Positions 52,511 through 61,806 are shown, numbered from the stretch's first letter. The stretch: DNA of 64,000 nucleotides from JAMXLO01 sp963799415 (GCA_963799415.1 CAWCXI010000018.1:62001-126000), one strand, 5' to 3'. The notes: generated by a model from the sequence alone, not told the origin. Program-made: numbers and translations.

Positions 52511-53418
52511 TGAGCGAGGCGGTCACAACGCAGACAGCCGAGCTTGGCGACTGGTTCGCCCTGCTGAAGCCGCGCGTGATGACGCTTGTGGTGTTCACCG
52601 GGCTCATCGGCCTGTTGATCGCCCCGGGCCATCTGAATCCGGTCCTGGCACTGACCGCCGTGCTGTGCATCGCGGTCGCCGCCGGCGCGTGCGGCGCGAT
52701 CAACATGTGGTACGACCGCGACATCGACGCGGTGATGCGGCGCACGCGGAACCGGCCGGTCCCGGCCGGCCGCATCGAGCCAGGTGCGGCGCTGGGCTTC
52801 GGCGTCACGCTTGCGATCGGCTCGGTCATCATGATGGGCCTGGCCGTGAACCTCGCCGCCGCCGCCGCGCTGGCCCTGTCGATCTTGTTCTACGTATTTG
52901 TCTATACGATGTGGCTGAAGCGGCGTACCCCGCAGAACATAGTCATCGGCGGCGCGGCAGGTGCGTTCCCGCCGGTGATCGGCTGGCTGGCGGTGACCGG
53001 CTCAATCGATCCGCTGCCGCTGATCCTGTTCGCCATCGTGTTCTTCTGGACGCCGCCGCATTTCTGGTCGCTGGCGCTGTTCGCCAATGCCGACTATCAG
53101 CGAGCCGGCGTGCCGATGCTGCCTGTGGTTGCCGGGGCCAAGGAGACGCGGCGGCAGATAGTGATCTACACGCTGTTGCTGGTGCCGCTGTCGCTGCTGC
53201 CATGGCTGATCGGCTTCTCGGGGCTTGTCTATGGGCTCGCGGCGCTGGTGTTGGACGCCGGGTTCATGGCCAGCGTGTGGCGCGTCGCAACCGACCGGCA
53301 GGATGCCTCGGGCGTCAGCTTGACCAACGATGCACCGGCACGAATGGCGTTCAAATACTCGATCCTCTATCTGTTTGCCTTGTTTGCCGCGCTTGCCGTC
53401 GATCGGCTGGCGGGGTGA
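52510..53418 (+). CDS. ctaB: Protohaem IX farnesyltransferase
   Basis: A 302-residue UbiA-fold prenyltransferase with nine helices. It has the Asp-rich NMWYDRDIDAVMRRTRNRPV motif for Mg-diphosphate and YTMWLKRRTPQNIVIGG, and it makes haem O from haem B and farnesyl diphosphate. The haem A synthase ctaA is not in the window. The start overlaps the ctaD stop. As is usual in alphaproteobacteria it sits between ctaD and the ctaG assembly factor. Confidence 0.94.
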   Translation: MSEAVTTQTAELGDWFALLKPRVMTLVVFTGLIGLLIAPGHLNPVLALTAVLCIAVAAGACGAINMWYDRDIDAVMRRTRNRPVPAGRIEPGAALGFGVTLAIGSVIMMGLAVNLAAAAALALSILFYVFVYTMWLKRRTPQNIVIGGAAGAFPPVIGWLAVTGSIDPLPLILFAIVFFWTPPHFWSLALFANADYQRAGVPMLPVVAGAKETRRQIVIYTLLLVPLSLLPWLIGFSGLVYGLAALVLDAGFMASVWRVATDRQDASGVSLTNDAPARMAFKYSILYLFALFAALAVDRLAG

Positions 53419-53422
53419 GCGG

Positions 53423-53545
53423 GTGGCACTCGATCCGGATGACATGCGCCGCCGGCGCGCGCGCAACTGGGCAATGCTCGTGGTGCTGGTCGCGCTGTGT
53501 GCCCTGTTCTACGCCATCACCATCGTCAAGATGACGAAGTCATGA
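53423..53545 (+). CDS. coxF: Small oxidase-operon membrane protein (CoxF-like), 40 residues
   Basis: A GTG-started 40-residue ORF just behind ctaB and overlapping ctaG as ATGA. The N-terminus is basic (RRRRARN), then one helix, with the ending LFYAITIVKMTKS, a pattern conserved in the tiny protein encoded at this position of many alphaproteobacterial oxidase operons. It probably assists assembly or is a minor subunit. The reading frame is open further upstream inside ctaB, but the short form fits. Confidence 0.7.
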   Translation: MALDPDDMRRRRARNWAMLVVLVALCALFYAITIVKMTKS

Positions 53546-54135
53546 GAACCAGCAATCGCACCATCGGCGTCGCACTCTCTGCCATCATCGTCGGAATGGT
53601 CGGCCTCTCGTTCGCGTCCGTGCCGCTGTATCGCGTGTTCTGCGCCGTCACCGGCTACGGCGGCACGCCGCAGATCGGCAAGGAAGCCGCACCAGGCGCG
53701 GCGCGCCAACTCATTGCCGTGCGCTTCAACGCCAATACCAACCCGAACCTGCCCTGGGATTTCCGTCCGGTGCAGGAGGAAATCCGACTGCCGCTTGGCG
53801 AGGATCACCTCGCCTTCTACACCGCGCGCAACGAGGCTGGAACGCCGGTCACCGGCGTGGCGTTGTACAATGTGACCCCAGACACCGCGGGCAAGTATTT
53901 TCACAAGACCGCCTGCTTCTGCTTCAACCAGCAGACGCTCGCGGCCGGCGAGCAAAAGGAATTCCCGCTCAGCTTCTGGGTGGATCCGGAAATCGCCAAG
54001 GATCCCGACACCGCGGACATCCATACGATCACCCTTTCGTACACCTTCTATCGGACGCTCGCGGACGCCGCGAAGTCCGGCGCGCTCGCGCAGGCAGGGC
54101 CGCATGTCGGGCCGCTGAAGACGCAGACCCCTTGA
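53542..54135 (+). CDS. ctaG: Cytochrome c oxidase assembly protein (Cox11-type copper chaperone)
   Basis: A 197-residue protein with one N-terminal helix and a periplasmic immunoglobulin-like domain. The copper motif is CFCFNQQTL, preceded by VPLYRVFCAVTGYGGT. It gives copper to CuB of subunit I. The ATGA overlap with the small gene upstream shows tight coupling. Length and motif order match Cox11 (about 200). Confidence 0.95.
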   Translation: MRTSNRTIGVALSAIIVGMVGLSFASVPLYRVFCAVTGYGGTPQIGKEAAPGAARQLIAVRFNANTNPNLPWDFRPVQEEIRLPLGEDHLAFYTARNEAGTPVTGVALYNVTPDTAGKYFHKTACFCFNQQTLAAGEQKEFPLSFWVDPEIAKDPDTADIHTITLSYTFYRTLADAAKSGALAQAGPHVGPLKTQTP

Positions 54136-54189
54136 ACACGCGGACGAATTCGCGATGATGCGGCAGCCGCCCCGGAGAGCAAGCACGGC

Positions 54190-55038
54190 ATGAGTGAAGC
54201 GCACGGCACTACCACGGTCGAGAATTCCGGCCTCCACCAGCCGTATCACCTGGTCGATCCCAGCCCCTGGCCGATCATCGGTTCGATAGGCGGCCTGTTG
54301 ACCGTTCTCGGCATCATCTTCGCCGCGCATTTCGGCAGCTACATCACGCTGGTGATCGGCGCGATCGTCGTTCTCAGCACGATGTTCTTCTGGTGGCGCG
54401 ACGTGATCCGCGAGAGCCGCACTCCCGGATTGCATACACCGGTTGTACGGCTCGGCCTGCGCTACGGCATGCTGTTCTTCATCACCAGCGAGGTAATGTT
54501 CTTCGTCGGGTTCTTCTGGGCATTCTTCAACTTCGCCCTTTTCCCCGAACTGCAAGGCAACGGCCAGACAGTGTGGCCGCCGTCCGACATCCACTCGTTC
54601 GATCCGTTCCACGTGCCCATTCTCAACACCATGATCCTGTTGCTGTCGGGCACCACGATCACCTGGGCACACCACGGGCTGCTGGAGAACGACCGCAAGA
54701 CGCTGGTGATCGCTCTGGGCCTGACCATTCTGCTGGGGCTCAGCTTCACGCTGTGCCAGGCGATCGAGTACTCCGATGCGCCGTTCAAGTTTGTCGGCGG
54801 CGGGATCTATCCCTCCACCTTCTTCCTCGCCACCGGCTTTCACGGCTTCCATGTCATCGTGGGAACCTGTTTCCTTATCGTGTGCTGGTTTCGTGCCCGC
54901 GCCGGACACTTCACGCCGGCACGCCACTTCGGCTTCGAGGCCGCCGCCTGGTACTGGCACTTCGTCGACGTCGTCTGGCTGTTCCTCTTCACCTGCATCT
55001 ACTGGTGGGGTGCCAGCCCGGTCGTCGCGTCACACTGA
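54190..55038 (+). CDS. ctaE: Cytochrome c oxidase subunit III
   Basis: A 282-residue subunit with seven helices. Motifs are HQPYHLVDPSPWPIIG at the N-terminus, EVMFFVGFFWAFF, and the C-terminal FGFEAAAWYWHFVDVVWLFLF. It has no redox metals and stabilises proton uptake into subunit I. The start is 54 bases after ctaG with a weak ribosome-binding site. Its conserved E in helix 3 is present. Confidence 0.96.
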   Translation: MSEAHGTTTVENSGLHQPYHLVDPSPWPIIGSIGGLLTVLGIIFAAHFGSYITLVIGAIVVLSTMFFWWRDVIRESRTPGLHTPVVRLGLRYGMLFFITSEVMFFVGFFWAFFNFALFPELQGNGQTVWPPSDIHSFDPFHVPILNTMILLLSGTTITWAHHGLLENDRKTLVIALGLTILLGLSFTLCQAIEYSDAPFKFVGGGIYPSTFFLATGFHGFHVIVGTCFLIVCWFRARAGHFTPARHFGFEAAAWYWHFVDVVWLFLFTCIYWWGASPVVASH

Positions 55039-55044
55039 GGTCTG

Positions 55045-55404
55045 GTGGCGCAGCCGGCGCCTTCGCTGCTGCACGTCGCACTGGCCTGCCGCTGCCCTCG
55101 CTGTGGTCGAGGCAAACTGTTCCGTAATCTGCTCGAGGTGCGCGATCGCTGCGATGTCTGCGGCCTCGACCTGCGCGTGCACGATGCCGGCGACGGAGCC
55201 GCGGTCGGTGTGATCTTGGTATTGGGCGCGATCGTGGTGGGCCTGGCCTTCTGGGTGGAGTTCCGTTTCTCACCGCCGCTCTGGCTGCATGCCGTGCTTT
55301 GGCCGATCGTGACGATACCGCTGGCCGTGGTGATGATGCGGCCGGCGAAGGCCGCGCTGGTGGCGCTGCAGTTCCGGCATCGATCAACCGAGATGGGATT
55401 GTGA
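55045..55404 (+). CDS. DUF983 family membrane protein
   Basis: A 119-residue protein with two Cys pairs at the N-terminus (CRCPRCGRGKLF and CDVCGLD, a zinc ribbon) and two helices. It is a regular resident of alphaproteobacterial oxidase operons between ctaE and SURF1, suggesting a role in assembly. GTG start six bases after the ctaE stop. It overlaps the SURF1 gene by four bases. Confidence 0.85.
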   Translation: MAQPAPSLLHVALACRCPRCGRGKLFRNLLEVRDRCDVCGLDLRVHDAGDGAAVGVILVLGAIVVGLAFWVEFRFSPPLWLHAVLWPIVTIPLAVVMMRPAKAALVALQFRHRSTEMGL

Positions 55405-56093
55405 GCGGCAGACTGCATCGCCTGCTGTGGCCGGGCGTGATGGCGATGGTGATGCTGGCGGTGCTGCTCGGTCTTGGCACCTGGCAGGTCATGCGCCTGC
55501 AATGGAAGCTCGGGCTGCTGGCGCAGATCGCGCGTGCTGAGGCGGCACCGGCGGTGCCGCTGCCGGCGGCGCCCGATCCATTCACCAAGGTGCAGGCAAC
55601 CGGCCATCTGCGCGACGATCTATCCGCTTCGTACGGTGCGGAGGTGCGCGACACGCCGGCGGGTACCGAACTCGGCACACAATTGATCGTGCCGCTGGAA
55701 GTACCTGACGGTGTCGTGATCCTGGTTGATCGCGGCTGGGTGCCGAACAAGCGGCCGCATCCGATCGCGCGTGCCGAAGGTGATGTGACCGTGGAAGGCT
55801 ATGTGCGGCCCAGCGACGAGCACGGTATGTTCAGTGCCACCGACAATCCGGCTGCGCGGCAGTTCTACACGCTTGACGCTACCGCGATCGGATCGGCGCT
55901 CGGCCTGCACCGTGTTGCGTCCTTCATCCTGGTGGCAATGGGCCCGTCGCCATCAGAACGCTATCCCGATCCCGCACACCACTTGCCAAGACCACCAAAC
56001 AATCATCTTTCCTATGCGATCACGTGGTATGGCCTCGCCGTGGCTCTCGTGGTGATCTTCGTTCTTTGGGCAAGGAAGGCGCTGGACGCATGA
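55401..56093 (+). CDS. SURF1 family oxidase assembly protein
   Basis: A 230-residue protein with N- and C-terminal transmembrane helices and a periplasmic domain. Typical motifs are GLGTWQVMRLQWKLGLL, VDRGWVP and HLSYAITWYGLA. It helps insert haem a into subunit I. The GTG start overlaps the DUF983 stop in the ATGA-like manner. It is the last gene of the oxidase operon, followed by an unrelated peptidase gene. Confidence 0.9.
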   Translation: MSGRLHRLLWPGVMAMVMLAVLLGLGTWQVMRLQWKLGLLAQIARAEAAPAVPLPAAPDPFTKVQATGHLRDDLSASYGAEVRDTPAGTELGTQLIVPLEVPDGVVILVDRGWVPNKRPHPIARAEGDVTVEGYVRPSDEHGMFSATDNPAARQFYTLDATAIGSALGLHRVASFILVAMGPSPSERYPDPAHHLPRPPNNHLSYAITWYGLAVALVVIFVLWARKALDA

Positions 56094-56151
56094 TAACCGG
56101 AACAAGTCCGGTCATGACAATGGAAGGCCGGGCTCGCGCCCGTGACCATGC

Positions 56152-57639
56152 ATGACCGCCTATGACCGGCTCGCCGAACGCTTCGCACGCATAGCGACGA
56201 TCGGCGAGGCGTCTTCGCTACTGGGCTGGGATGCCGCGACAATGATGCCACCGGGTGGCGGCGCAGCACGCGGCGATCAGCTCGCCGTGCTGGCCGGGAT
56301 GTCGCACTCGCTGCTCGTCGCGCCGGTCGTCAGCGACGACCTGTCGGAGGCAGAGGCGGCGGGTGAATCGGATCCCTGGCGCGCGGCAAATGTTCGCCTG
56401 ATGCGACACGGCTATACGCGCGCGACCGCGATGCCGCCCGACCTGGTCGAGGCCCAGGCACGCGCCAACTCAGCCTGCGAGAAGGTATGGCGCGAGGCGC
56501 GCCGCCACTCGGATTTCCCCATGGTCCGTCCGCACCTCGAGGAGGTCGTGCGTCTGATGCGCGAGGCCGCGACGGCGCTGGCTCCGGCGCTCGGGCTCGA
56601 GCCGTACGACGCGTTGATGGATGGCTTCCAGCGGGGCATGCGCACCGACGACGTCACTCAGGTCTTTGCAGAGTACGAGACGTTCCTTCGAGACGCCCTG
56701 CCCAAGGCAGAGGAGCGCCAGGAGCGCCACCCACCGCCGCTGCGGCCGCATGATCCGTTCCCCGTCGCGGTGCAGGAGGCGCTGTGCCGCCGTCTCTCCG
56801 AGCGGCTCGGGCTTGATTTCGCCCATGCGCGGCTGGATCGCTCGGCGCATCCGTTCTCCGGCGGCACGCCGGTCGATGTGCGCATCACGTCGCGCTACGT
56901 GGAAACTGACTTCACCCAGGCGGTGCTCGCGGTAGTGCACGAGACCGGCCACGCGCTGTACGAACGCGGTCTGCCCACCGCATGGGCGCGCCAGCCGGTA
57001 GGCGAGGCAGCAGGTATGGCGACGCACGAGAGCCAGTCGCTGATCGTGGAGATGCAGGCCTGCCGCTCCGACGGCTTCCTGAGCTGGCTGGGTCCTGAGC
57101 TGCACAGAACGTTTGGTGGCGATGCCGCGCCATATCAGCCGGACAACCTGGCGCGGCTGTGGCGACGTGTGGAGCGTGGTTTCATCCGCGTGGATGCCGA
57201 TGAGATGACCTATCCAGCGCATGTCATCCTGCGGTTCCGCCTTGAGCAGGCGTTGGTCGCGGGATCTCTGACTGTCGCGGACTTGCCGGGAGCATGGAAC
57301 GACGGGTTCCGCGCGTTGCTCGGTATCGTACCGCCCGACGATGCGCGAGGCTGCCTGCAAGACATCCACTGGTACGACGGCGCGTTCGGCTATTTCCCCA
57401 GCTACACGCTGGGCGCGATGGCGGCTGCACAACTGATGACAGCCGCACGGCGCGGCGTCTCCGACCTGGACGCGGCGCTCGGCCGCGGTGACCTTGCGCC
57501 GCTACTGAAGTGGTTGCGTGCCAAGGTGCACGGACAGGGCAGCCTGCTCGAGTTCAATGCGCTGCTATCCGAGGCGACCGGCAAGCCGCTCGACCCAGGC
57601 GACTTCCAGGCACATCTGACCGCACGCTATCTCCATTGA
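56152..57639 (+). CDS. Carboxypeptidase Taq (M32 family metallopeptidase)
   Basis: A 495-residue zinc carboxypeptidase. HETGH in VVHETGHALYE supplies the two zinc His and the catalytic Glu; the third ligand is the Glu of the downstream HESQSLIVEMQACRS block; HPFSGGTPVDVRIT is also a hallmark. It removes C-terminal residues with broad specificity and is cytosolic. Its length is typical of the family (about 500). The upstream gap holds its own promoter. A lipoprotein gene follows 10 bases after the stop. Confidence 0.92.
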   Translation: MTAYDRLAERFARIATIGEASSLLGWDAATMMPPGGGAARGDQLAVLAGMSHSLLVAPVVSDDLSEAEAAGESDPWRAANVRLMRHGYTRATAMPPDLVEAQARANSACEKVWREARRHSDFPMVRPHLEEVVRLMREAATALAPALGLEPYDALMDGFQRGMRTDDVTQVFAEYETFLRDALPKAEERQERHPPPLRPHDPFPVAVQEALCRRLSERLGLDFAHARLDRSAHPFSGGTPVDVRITSRYVETDFTQAVLAVVHETGHALYERGLPTAWARQPVGEAAGMATHESQSLIVEMQACRSDGFLSWLGPELHRTFGGDAAPYQPDNLARLWRRVERGFIRVDADEMTYPAHVILRFRLEQALVAGSLTVADLPGAWNDGFRALLGIVPPDDARGCLQDIHWYDGAFGYFPSYTLGAMAAAQLMTAARRGVSDLDAALGRGDLAPLLKWLRAKVHGQGSLLEFNALLSEATGKPLDPGDFQAHLTARYLH

Positions 57640-57649
57640 TCGAGTCATA

Positions 57650-58036
57650 ATGCACAACGTTCGCGCGTATCTGTGCGCTTCACTCTGCGCCGTGCTGGCG
57701 GCCTGCGCCGCGAAACCGACGACGACATCGCCCGCGACACCGCCAAAGTCTGCGCAGGCGATCGACGGCGAATATGTCGGCACCAGCACGCGATTTCAGG
57801 CTGGCAGCCGAGCCTGCCCGCATCCGGGGCTGGTACGCATCCAGGTGAGCGGGAACGCATTCCAGTTCCGCTGGAGCCTCGATACCTGGGTCAATGCCAC
57901 GATCGCGGCCGACGGCGCGGTCAGCGGCAGCGCGGAAGGCATCACCCTGGTGGGTCGACAGACCGGACCGAAGATCGAAGGCGACGTCACCAACGGCGCC
58001 TGCGGGCTGCACTTCACGGTGACCAGACATTCGTAG
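57650..58036 (+). CDS. Lipoprotein of unknown function, 128 residues
   Basis: A 128-residue lipoprotein with lipobox LAAC followed by a Thr/Pro linker (residues 24-35). The mature domain is beta-rich with two Cys (RACPHPG and NGACGLHF). A repeating GEY/VGTSTRF-VSGNAF-VTR pattern suggests a small beta-sandwich. It is 10 bases behind the carboxypeptidase gene and 11 before the next ORF, so the three are probably cotranscribed. No named family. Confidence 0.65.
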   Translation: MHNVRAYLCASLCAVLAACAAKPTTTSPATPPKSAQAIDGEYVGTSTRFQAGSRACPHPGLVRIQVSGNAFQFRWSLDTWVNATIAADGAVSGSAEGITLVGRQTGPKIEGDVTNGACGLHFTVTRHS

Positions 58037-58047
58037 GGACTGCTCGA

Positions 58048-58557
58048 ATGCCCAGGCGGATCGTGGTGGTGAACGACACGATGCAGCAGGGCTATCGCTA
58101 TGAGTGCGTCGCGCCGGTCGGGCGCGCATTCGACCCGGAGTTCCAGCCGGAACTGACGCCGCAGGAGATGCTGCGGCTGGGCGTCTTCTGCGGCAAGTAC
58201 ATGACCGACTCGCGCGAAGAGTTTCCGCAGCGCTGGTTCAGCCATGCGAAGCTTGCCGCTGACCGACGCGACTGTTCGCTGAACTGCTTCGGCGTCGATG
58301 CGAGTCAGCCATTGAAGGTCTGGCGCGCCAAGGGCTGGATCCACCCCGACGATCCGCGCGGTTGGTTCCAATGGTATTGCCGCTACTACATGGGCCGACG
58401 GATACCCGAGGAAGATCGGCGCCAGATCAGACGTTGGAAGGCGATACGACGCCACATCCGCCAGATCGAGCGCAATTGCGAACCCGGCGACCTGACGTGC
58501 CGACCTCGCCAGCGGCAGGCGCTGCTGCACTGGGCCTACGACAGCCGCAAGATCTGA
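58048..58557 (+). CDS. Conserved hypothetical protein rich in Trp and Arg
   Basis: A 169-residue, strongly basic, aromatic-rich protein. Segments GVFCGKYMTDSREEFPQRWF, WRAKGWIHPDDPRGWFQWYC and RYYMGRR are distinctive. Related sequences with the same W/C/Y-rich core exist as uncharacterised proteins in bacteria and fungi. Nothing in it indicates catalysis. The start (ATG, no strong ribosome-binding site) is chosen because the upstream in-frame codons overlap the lipoprotein gene and read as low-complexity sequence. Confidence 0.62.
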   Translation: MPRRIVVVNDTMQQGYRYECVAPVGRAFDPEFQPELTPQEMLRLGVFCGKYMTDSREEFPQRWFSHAKLAADRRDCSLNCFGVDASQPLKVWRAKGWIHPDDPRGWFQWYCRYYMGRRIPEEDRRQIRRWKAIRRHIRQIERNCEPGDLTCRPRQRQALLHWAYDSRKI

Positions 58558-58597
58558 CGGCATTCCAGCCGGCGCGGGCGCGGACTACTGTGGCGGC

Positions 58598-59998
58598 ATG
58601 CGCTACGTATCCACCCGCGGCCAGGCGCCCATCCGCGATTTTTCCGGCGTGCTGCTGGCCGGGCTGGCCGAGGATGGCGGGCTCTATGTTCCCGAATCCT
58701 GGCCGCACTATTCGGCCGCCGATTGGCGCGCGATGCGTGGCCTGCCGTACCACGCGCTCGCCGCGCGCTTGATCCAGCCGTTTGTCGGCGACGCGATTGC
58801 ATCGTCCACTCTGGCGACGCTGTGCCGCGACGCGTATGCCGGCTTCGGCCATCCCGCCGTCGTGCCGTTGATCCAGCTCGACACGAGCCTGTTCGTGCAG
58901 GAGCTGTTTCACGGTCCGACGCTGTCCTTCAAGGATTTGGCGCTGCAGCTTATCGGCCGCCTGTTCGATCATGTCCTTGCCGCTCGCGATGCACGGGTGA
59001 CGATCGTCGGTGCCACCTCGGGTGACACTGGTTCGGCAGCCATCGAGGCCAGTGCAGGACGCGATCGCATCGACATCGCGTTCCTGCATCCGCACAGCCG
59101 GATCAGCGACGTGCAGCGTCGGCAGATGACCACCGTCACCGCCCGCAACGTCAGCAACATTGCGATCGAGGGTACGTTCGACGATTGCCAGGACCTGGTG
59201 AAGGCGATGTTTGCCGACGCGCCGTTCCGTCAGGAGCTGCATCTCTCGGCGATGAACTCGATCAACTGGGCGCGCATCGCCGCGCAGGTTCCGTATTACG
59301 TCGCCGCCGCATTGGCATTCGGCGCACCGGACCGCGAAGTTGCGTTCAGCGTGCCGACCGGTAATTTCGGCAACCTGCTCGCGGCCTGGGCGGCGCGGCG
59401 GATGGGGCTGCCGGTGACGCGGCTGATCGTCGGTTCCAATCGCAACGACATCCTGACGCGCTTCCTGGCTTCCAACGACATGTCGATCGCGACCGTTGAA
59501 CCGAGCCTGTCACCCAGCATGGACATCCAGGTGAGTTCCAACTTCGAGCGCCTGCTGTTCGAGCTGCTGGATCGCGATGCCGGCGCTACTGCCAACGCAA
59601 TGGCGGAGTTTCGTCGCACCGGGAAGATGGTTGTGCCAGACGCGGTCTGGCATCGCTGTCGCACGGTATTTCACGGCTTCCGGCTGGACGACGCCGGGAC
59701 CGAACAGGAGATCGCGCGGTTGCACAAGGGCAGCGGCTACCTGGCCGACCCGCACACCGCGATCGGCGTCGCCGCTGCGGTGGCCAACCCGCCGGGACAC
59801 GGTGTGCCGACGATCGCGATGGCGACAGCACACCCAGCGAAGTTTCCCGACGCGGTCGAGCGCGCCACCGGCATGCGTCCTGCGCTGCCCTTGCGGCTTG
59901 CCGATCTGTTCGATCGGCCGGAGCGGTTCAGCGTGCTGCCGAATGATCTGGCCGCGGTCGAGACCCAGGTGCGTGCACTGGCGCGGCGCAACGCATGA
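58598..59998 (+). CDS. thrC: Threonine synthase
   Basis: A 466-residue fold-type II PLP enzyme. It opens MRYVSTRGQAPIRDFSGVLL, has the PLP lysine in GPTLSFKDLALQL, the phosphate loop region TSGDTGSAAIEA and a typical C-terminus. It makes threonine from O-phosphohomoserine. It is usually found next to the oxidase operon and SURF1 in alphaproteobacteria. The last codon overlaps the next gene as ATGA, which ties it to a set of genes not obviously needed for threonine synthesis. Confidence 0.94.
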   Translation: MRYVSTRGQAPIRDFSGVLLAGLAEDGGLYVPESWPHYSAADWRAMRGLPYHALAARLIQPFVGDAIASSTLATLCRDAYAGFGHPAVVPLIQLDTSLFVQELFHGPTLSFKDLALQLIGRLFDHVLAARDARVTIVGATSGDTGSAAIEASAGRDRIDIAFLHPHSRISDVQRRQMTTVTARNVSNIAIEGTFDDCQDLVKAMFADAPFRQELHLSAMNSINWARIAAQVPYYVAAALAFGAPDREVAFSVPTGNFGNLLAAWAARRMGLPVTRLIVGSNRNDILTRFLASNDMSIATVEPSLSPSMDIQVSSNFERLLFELLDRDAGATANAMAEFRRTGKMVVPDAVWHRCRTVFHGFRLDDAGTEQEIARLHKGSGYLADPHTAIGVAAAVANPPGHGVPTIAMATAHPAKFPDAVERATGMRPALPLRLADLFDRPERFSVLPNDLAAVETQVRALARRNA

Positions 59999-60927
59999 AG
60001 ATCCTCGATGCCGTGCAGACTGCCACGGCGCTGCCGTTCGAGCGGCTGATCCCGGCGCTGCGCGACGCATTCGTGTCCGGAGCTGAGGTGCCGCTGCGTC
60101 ATCGCCACGACATTGCGCAATCCGATGGCACCACGGCCGCGCTGCTGTTGATGCCGGCCTGGCGCGCGAATGGTCTGTTTGGCGTGAAGGTGGTCTCGGT
60201 ATTTCCCGGCAATGGTGCGCGCGGCCTGCCGGCGGTGTCGGCGAGTTATCTGTTGTGCGAGGGCACGACGGGCGAGCACCTCGCGCTGATCGATGGAGGG
60301 GAGATCACCCGCCGCCGCACCGCCGCCGCATCGGCGCTGGCCGGGTCGTTTCTTGCCCGAGAGGATGCGAAATCGCTGCTGATCGTCGGCTCAGGCCATG
60401 TCGGTCGGCTGATGGCAGAGGCGTACCGTGTGGTGCGGCCGATCGAGCGCGTGATGGTCTGGAACATTCGCCCAGCGGGTGCCGAACGTCTTGCCGGTCG
60501 GCTTGGCGGTGAGGCGGTGACCGACCTCGCCGCGGCGGTGCAACAGGCCGATATAGTTTCATGTGCAACCTTGTCGCGCGAGCCGCTGGTTCGCGGCGAA
60601 TGGTTGCGGCCCGGCGCACATCTGGATCTGATCGGCGGCTTCACGCCGGCGATGCGCGAGGCAGATGACGACGCGGTGCGTCGCTCTCGCGTGTTCATTG
60701 ACACCGATGCGGCACTGGCCGAGGCGGGCGATCTGATCGATCCGATCGCCCACGGTGTGCTGTGCCGTGAGGACATCGCGGGTAGCATGTTCTCACTGTG
60801 CCGTGGCGAAGCGCCTGGGCGGCGTGATCCGACGGAGATCACGCTGTTCAAGTCGGTCGGTAGCGCGCTGGAGGATTTGGCGGCGGCTGGGCTGGCATAT
60901 GGGAGGCAGGCAGATGGGCAAACTTGA
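59995..60927 (+). CDS. Ornithine cyclodeaminase/mu-crystallin family protein
   Basis: A 310-residue NAD(P)-dependent enzyme of the OCD family, which includes ornithine and lysine cyclodeaminases, alanine dehydrogenase of archaea, ketimine reductases and SbnB of staphyloferrin synthesis. The Rossmann motif is LLIVGSGHVGRLMAEAYR, and the second half has the DLIGGFTPAMREADDDAV segment typical of the family. The expected substrate Lys and Arg residues in RHRHDIAQ are present. Its start lies within the thrC stop. The substrate is unknown. Confidence 0.82.
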   Translation: MKILDAVQTATALPFERLIPALRDAFVSGAEVPLRHRHDIAQSDGTTAALLLMPAWRANGLFGVKVVSVFPGNGARGLPAVSASYLLCEGTTGEHLALIDGGEITRRRTAAASALAGSFLAREDAKSLLIVGSGHVGRLMAEAYRVVRPIERVMVWNIRPAGAERLAGRLGGEAVTDLAAAVQQADIVSCATLSREPLVRGEWLRPGAHLDLIGGFTPAMREADDDAVRRSRVFIDTDAALAEAGDLIDPIAHGVLCREDIAGSMFSLCRGEAPGRRDPTEITLFKSVGSALEDLAAAGLAYGRQADGQT

Positions 60928-61726
60928 CGGCAAGGTCGCGATCGTCACCGGAGCCGCGCGCGGTCTTGGCCGCGCCTATGCGCGCAGACTTGCGGGGCTG
61001 GGTGCCAAAGTCGCGGTGACCGATCTGAACCTGAAGTCGTTTGAGGAATTTGAGGCTGAGGCGCAATCGATGACCGGCGAGAACACCGTCGCGGAGATCA
61101 AAGCCGGCGGCGGCGAAGCGATCGGCATCGAGGTCGATGTCTGCGATGAGAAGGCTGTGGGTGCAATGGTGCAGCGCGTCTTCGCGGAGTGGGGACGGGT
61201 GGATGTGCTGGTCGCCAATGCCGGTGGCGGACGCGGGCGTCCGGTGGACACCAAGGCGAGCACGCTGGATCCGGCGTTGCTGAGCCTGGTGACCAGCATG
61301 AACCTGTTCGGCACGGTCTACTGCTGCAACGCCGTCGCGCCGATCATGAAGCAGCAGCGAGCGGGGAAGATCGTCACGGTGAGTTCGGTGGCGGGCCTGT
61401 CGCCTTCGTCAGACGGCGGCTATGCACATTACGGCGCGGCGAAGGCGGCGATCGCGCACTACACGAAGTATCTCGCGCAGGATCTTGGGCCGTACGGCAT
61501 CACAGCCAACTGCATCGCGCCCGGCACCATCACGACCGCACGCATCATGGCGACCGTGATCCCCGGGAGCGCCAACGCCAATCGCGATCGGACGGAACAG
61601 GTAGCGCTACGCCGGCTCGGCACGGTGGAGGACTGTGCCAAAGTGGTGGAGTTCCTGGTCACCGATCTCTCCGATTATGTGACCGGCACAATCATCCCGA
61701 TCGATGGCGGGTTGCTGAGATCCTGA
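60914..61726 (+). CDS. Short-chain dehydrogenase/reductase
   Basis: A 270-residue classical SDR. Cofactor loop TGAARGLGRAY, NAG motif ANAGGGRG, catalytic Ser in VSSVAGLSPSSDG and YxxxK in YGAAKAAIAHY; the C-terminus GTIIPIDGGLLR is typical. GGGAGG precedes the ATG, which overlaps the 3' end of the OCD gene by 14 bases. It would oxidise or reduce a secondary alcohol/ketone; the nucleotide preference is likely NAD(H) from the Asp after beta-2 (VTDLN). Confidence 0.88.
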   Translation: MGKLDGKVAIVTGAARGLGRAYARRLAGLGAKVAVTDLNLKSFEEFEAEAQSMTGENTVAEIKAGGGEAIGIEVDVCDEKAVGAMVQRVFAEWGRVDVLVANAGGGRGRPVDTKASTLDPALLSLVTSMNLFGTVYCCNAVAPIMKQQRAGKIVTVSSVAGLSPSSDGGYAHYGAAKAAIAHYTKYLAQDLGPYGITANCIAPGTITTARIMATVIPGSANANRDRTEQVALRRLGTVEDCAKVVEFLVTDLSDYVTGTIIPIDGGLLRS

Positions 61727-61754
61727 AGCCTCGCCGCACGGGCGTTGCTTGACC

Positions 61755-61790
61755 CAGATCGCTTCGTCGCTAGGCTCCTCCGCAATGACA
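61755..61790. repeat. Palindromic repeat half-copy, copy E
   Basis: CAGATCGCTTCGTCGCTAG and the following CTCCTCCGCAATGACA match one arm of the dispersed palindrome with two small differences. The opposite arm is missing. It lies between the SDR and CoA-transferase genes, within an otherwise tight cluster. Confidence 0.6.
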
Positions 61791-61806
61791 ACCGGGAGGT
61801 GTCGCC

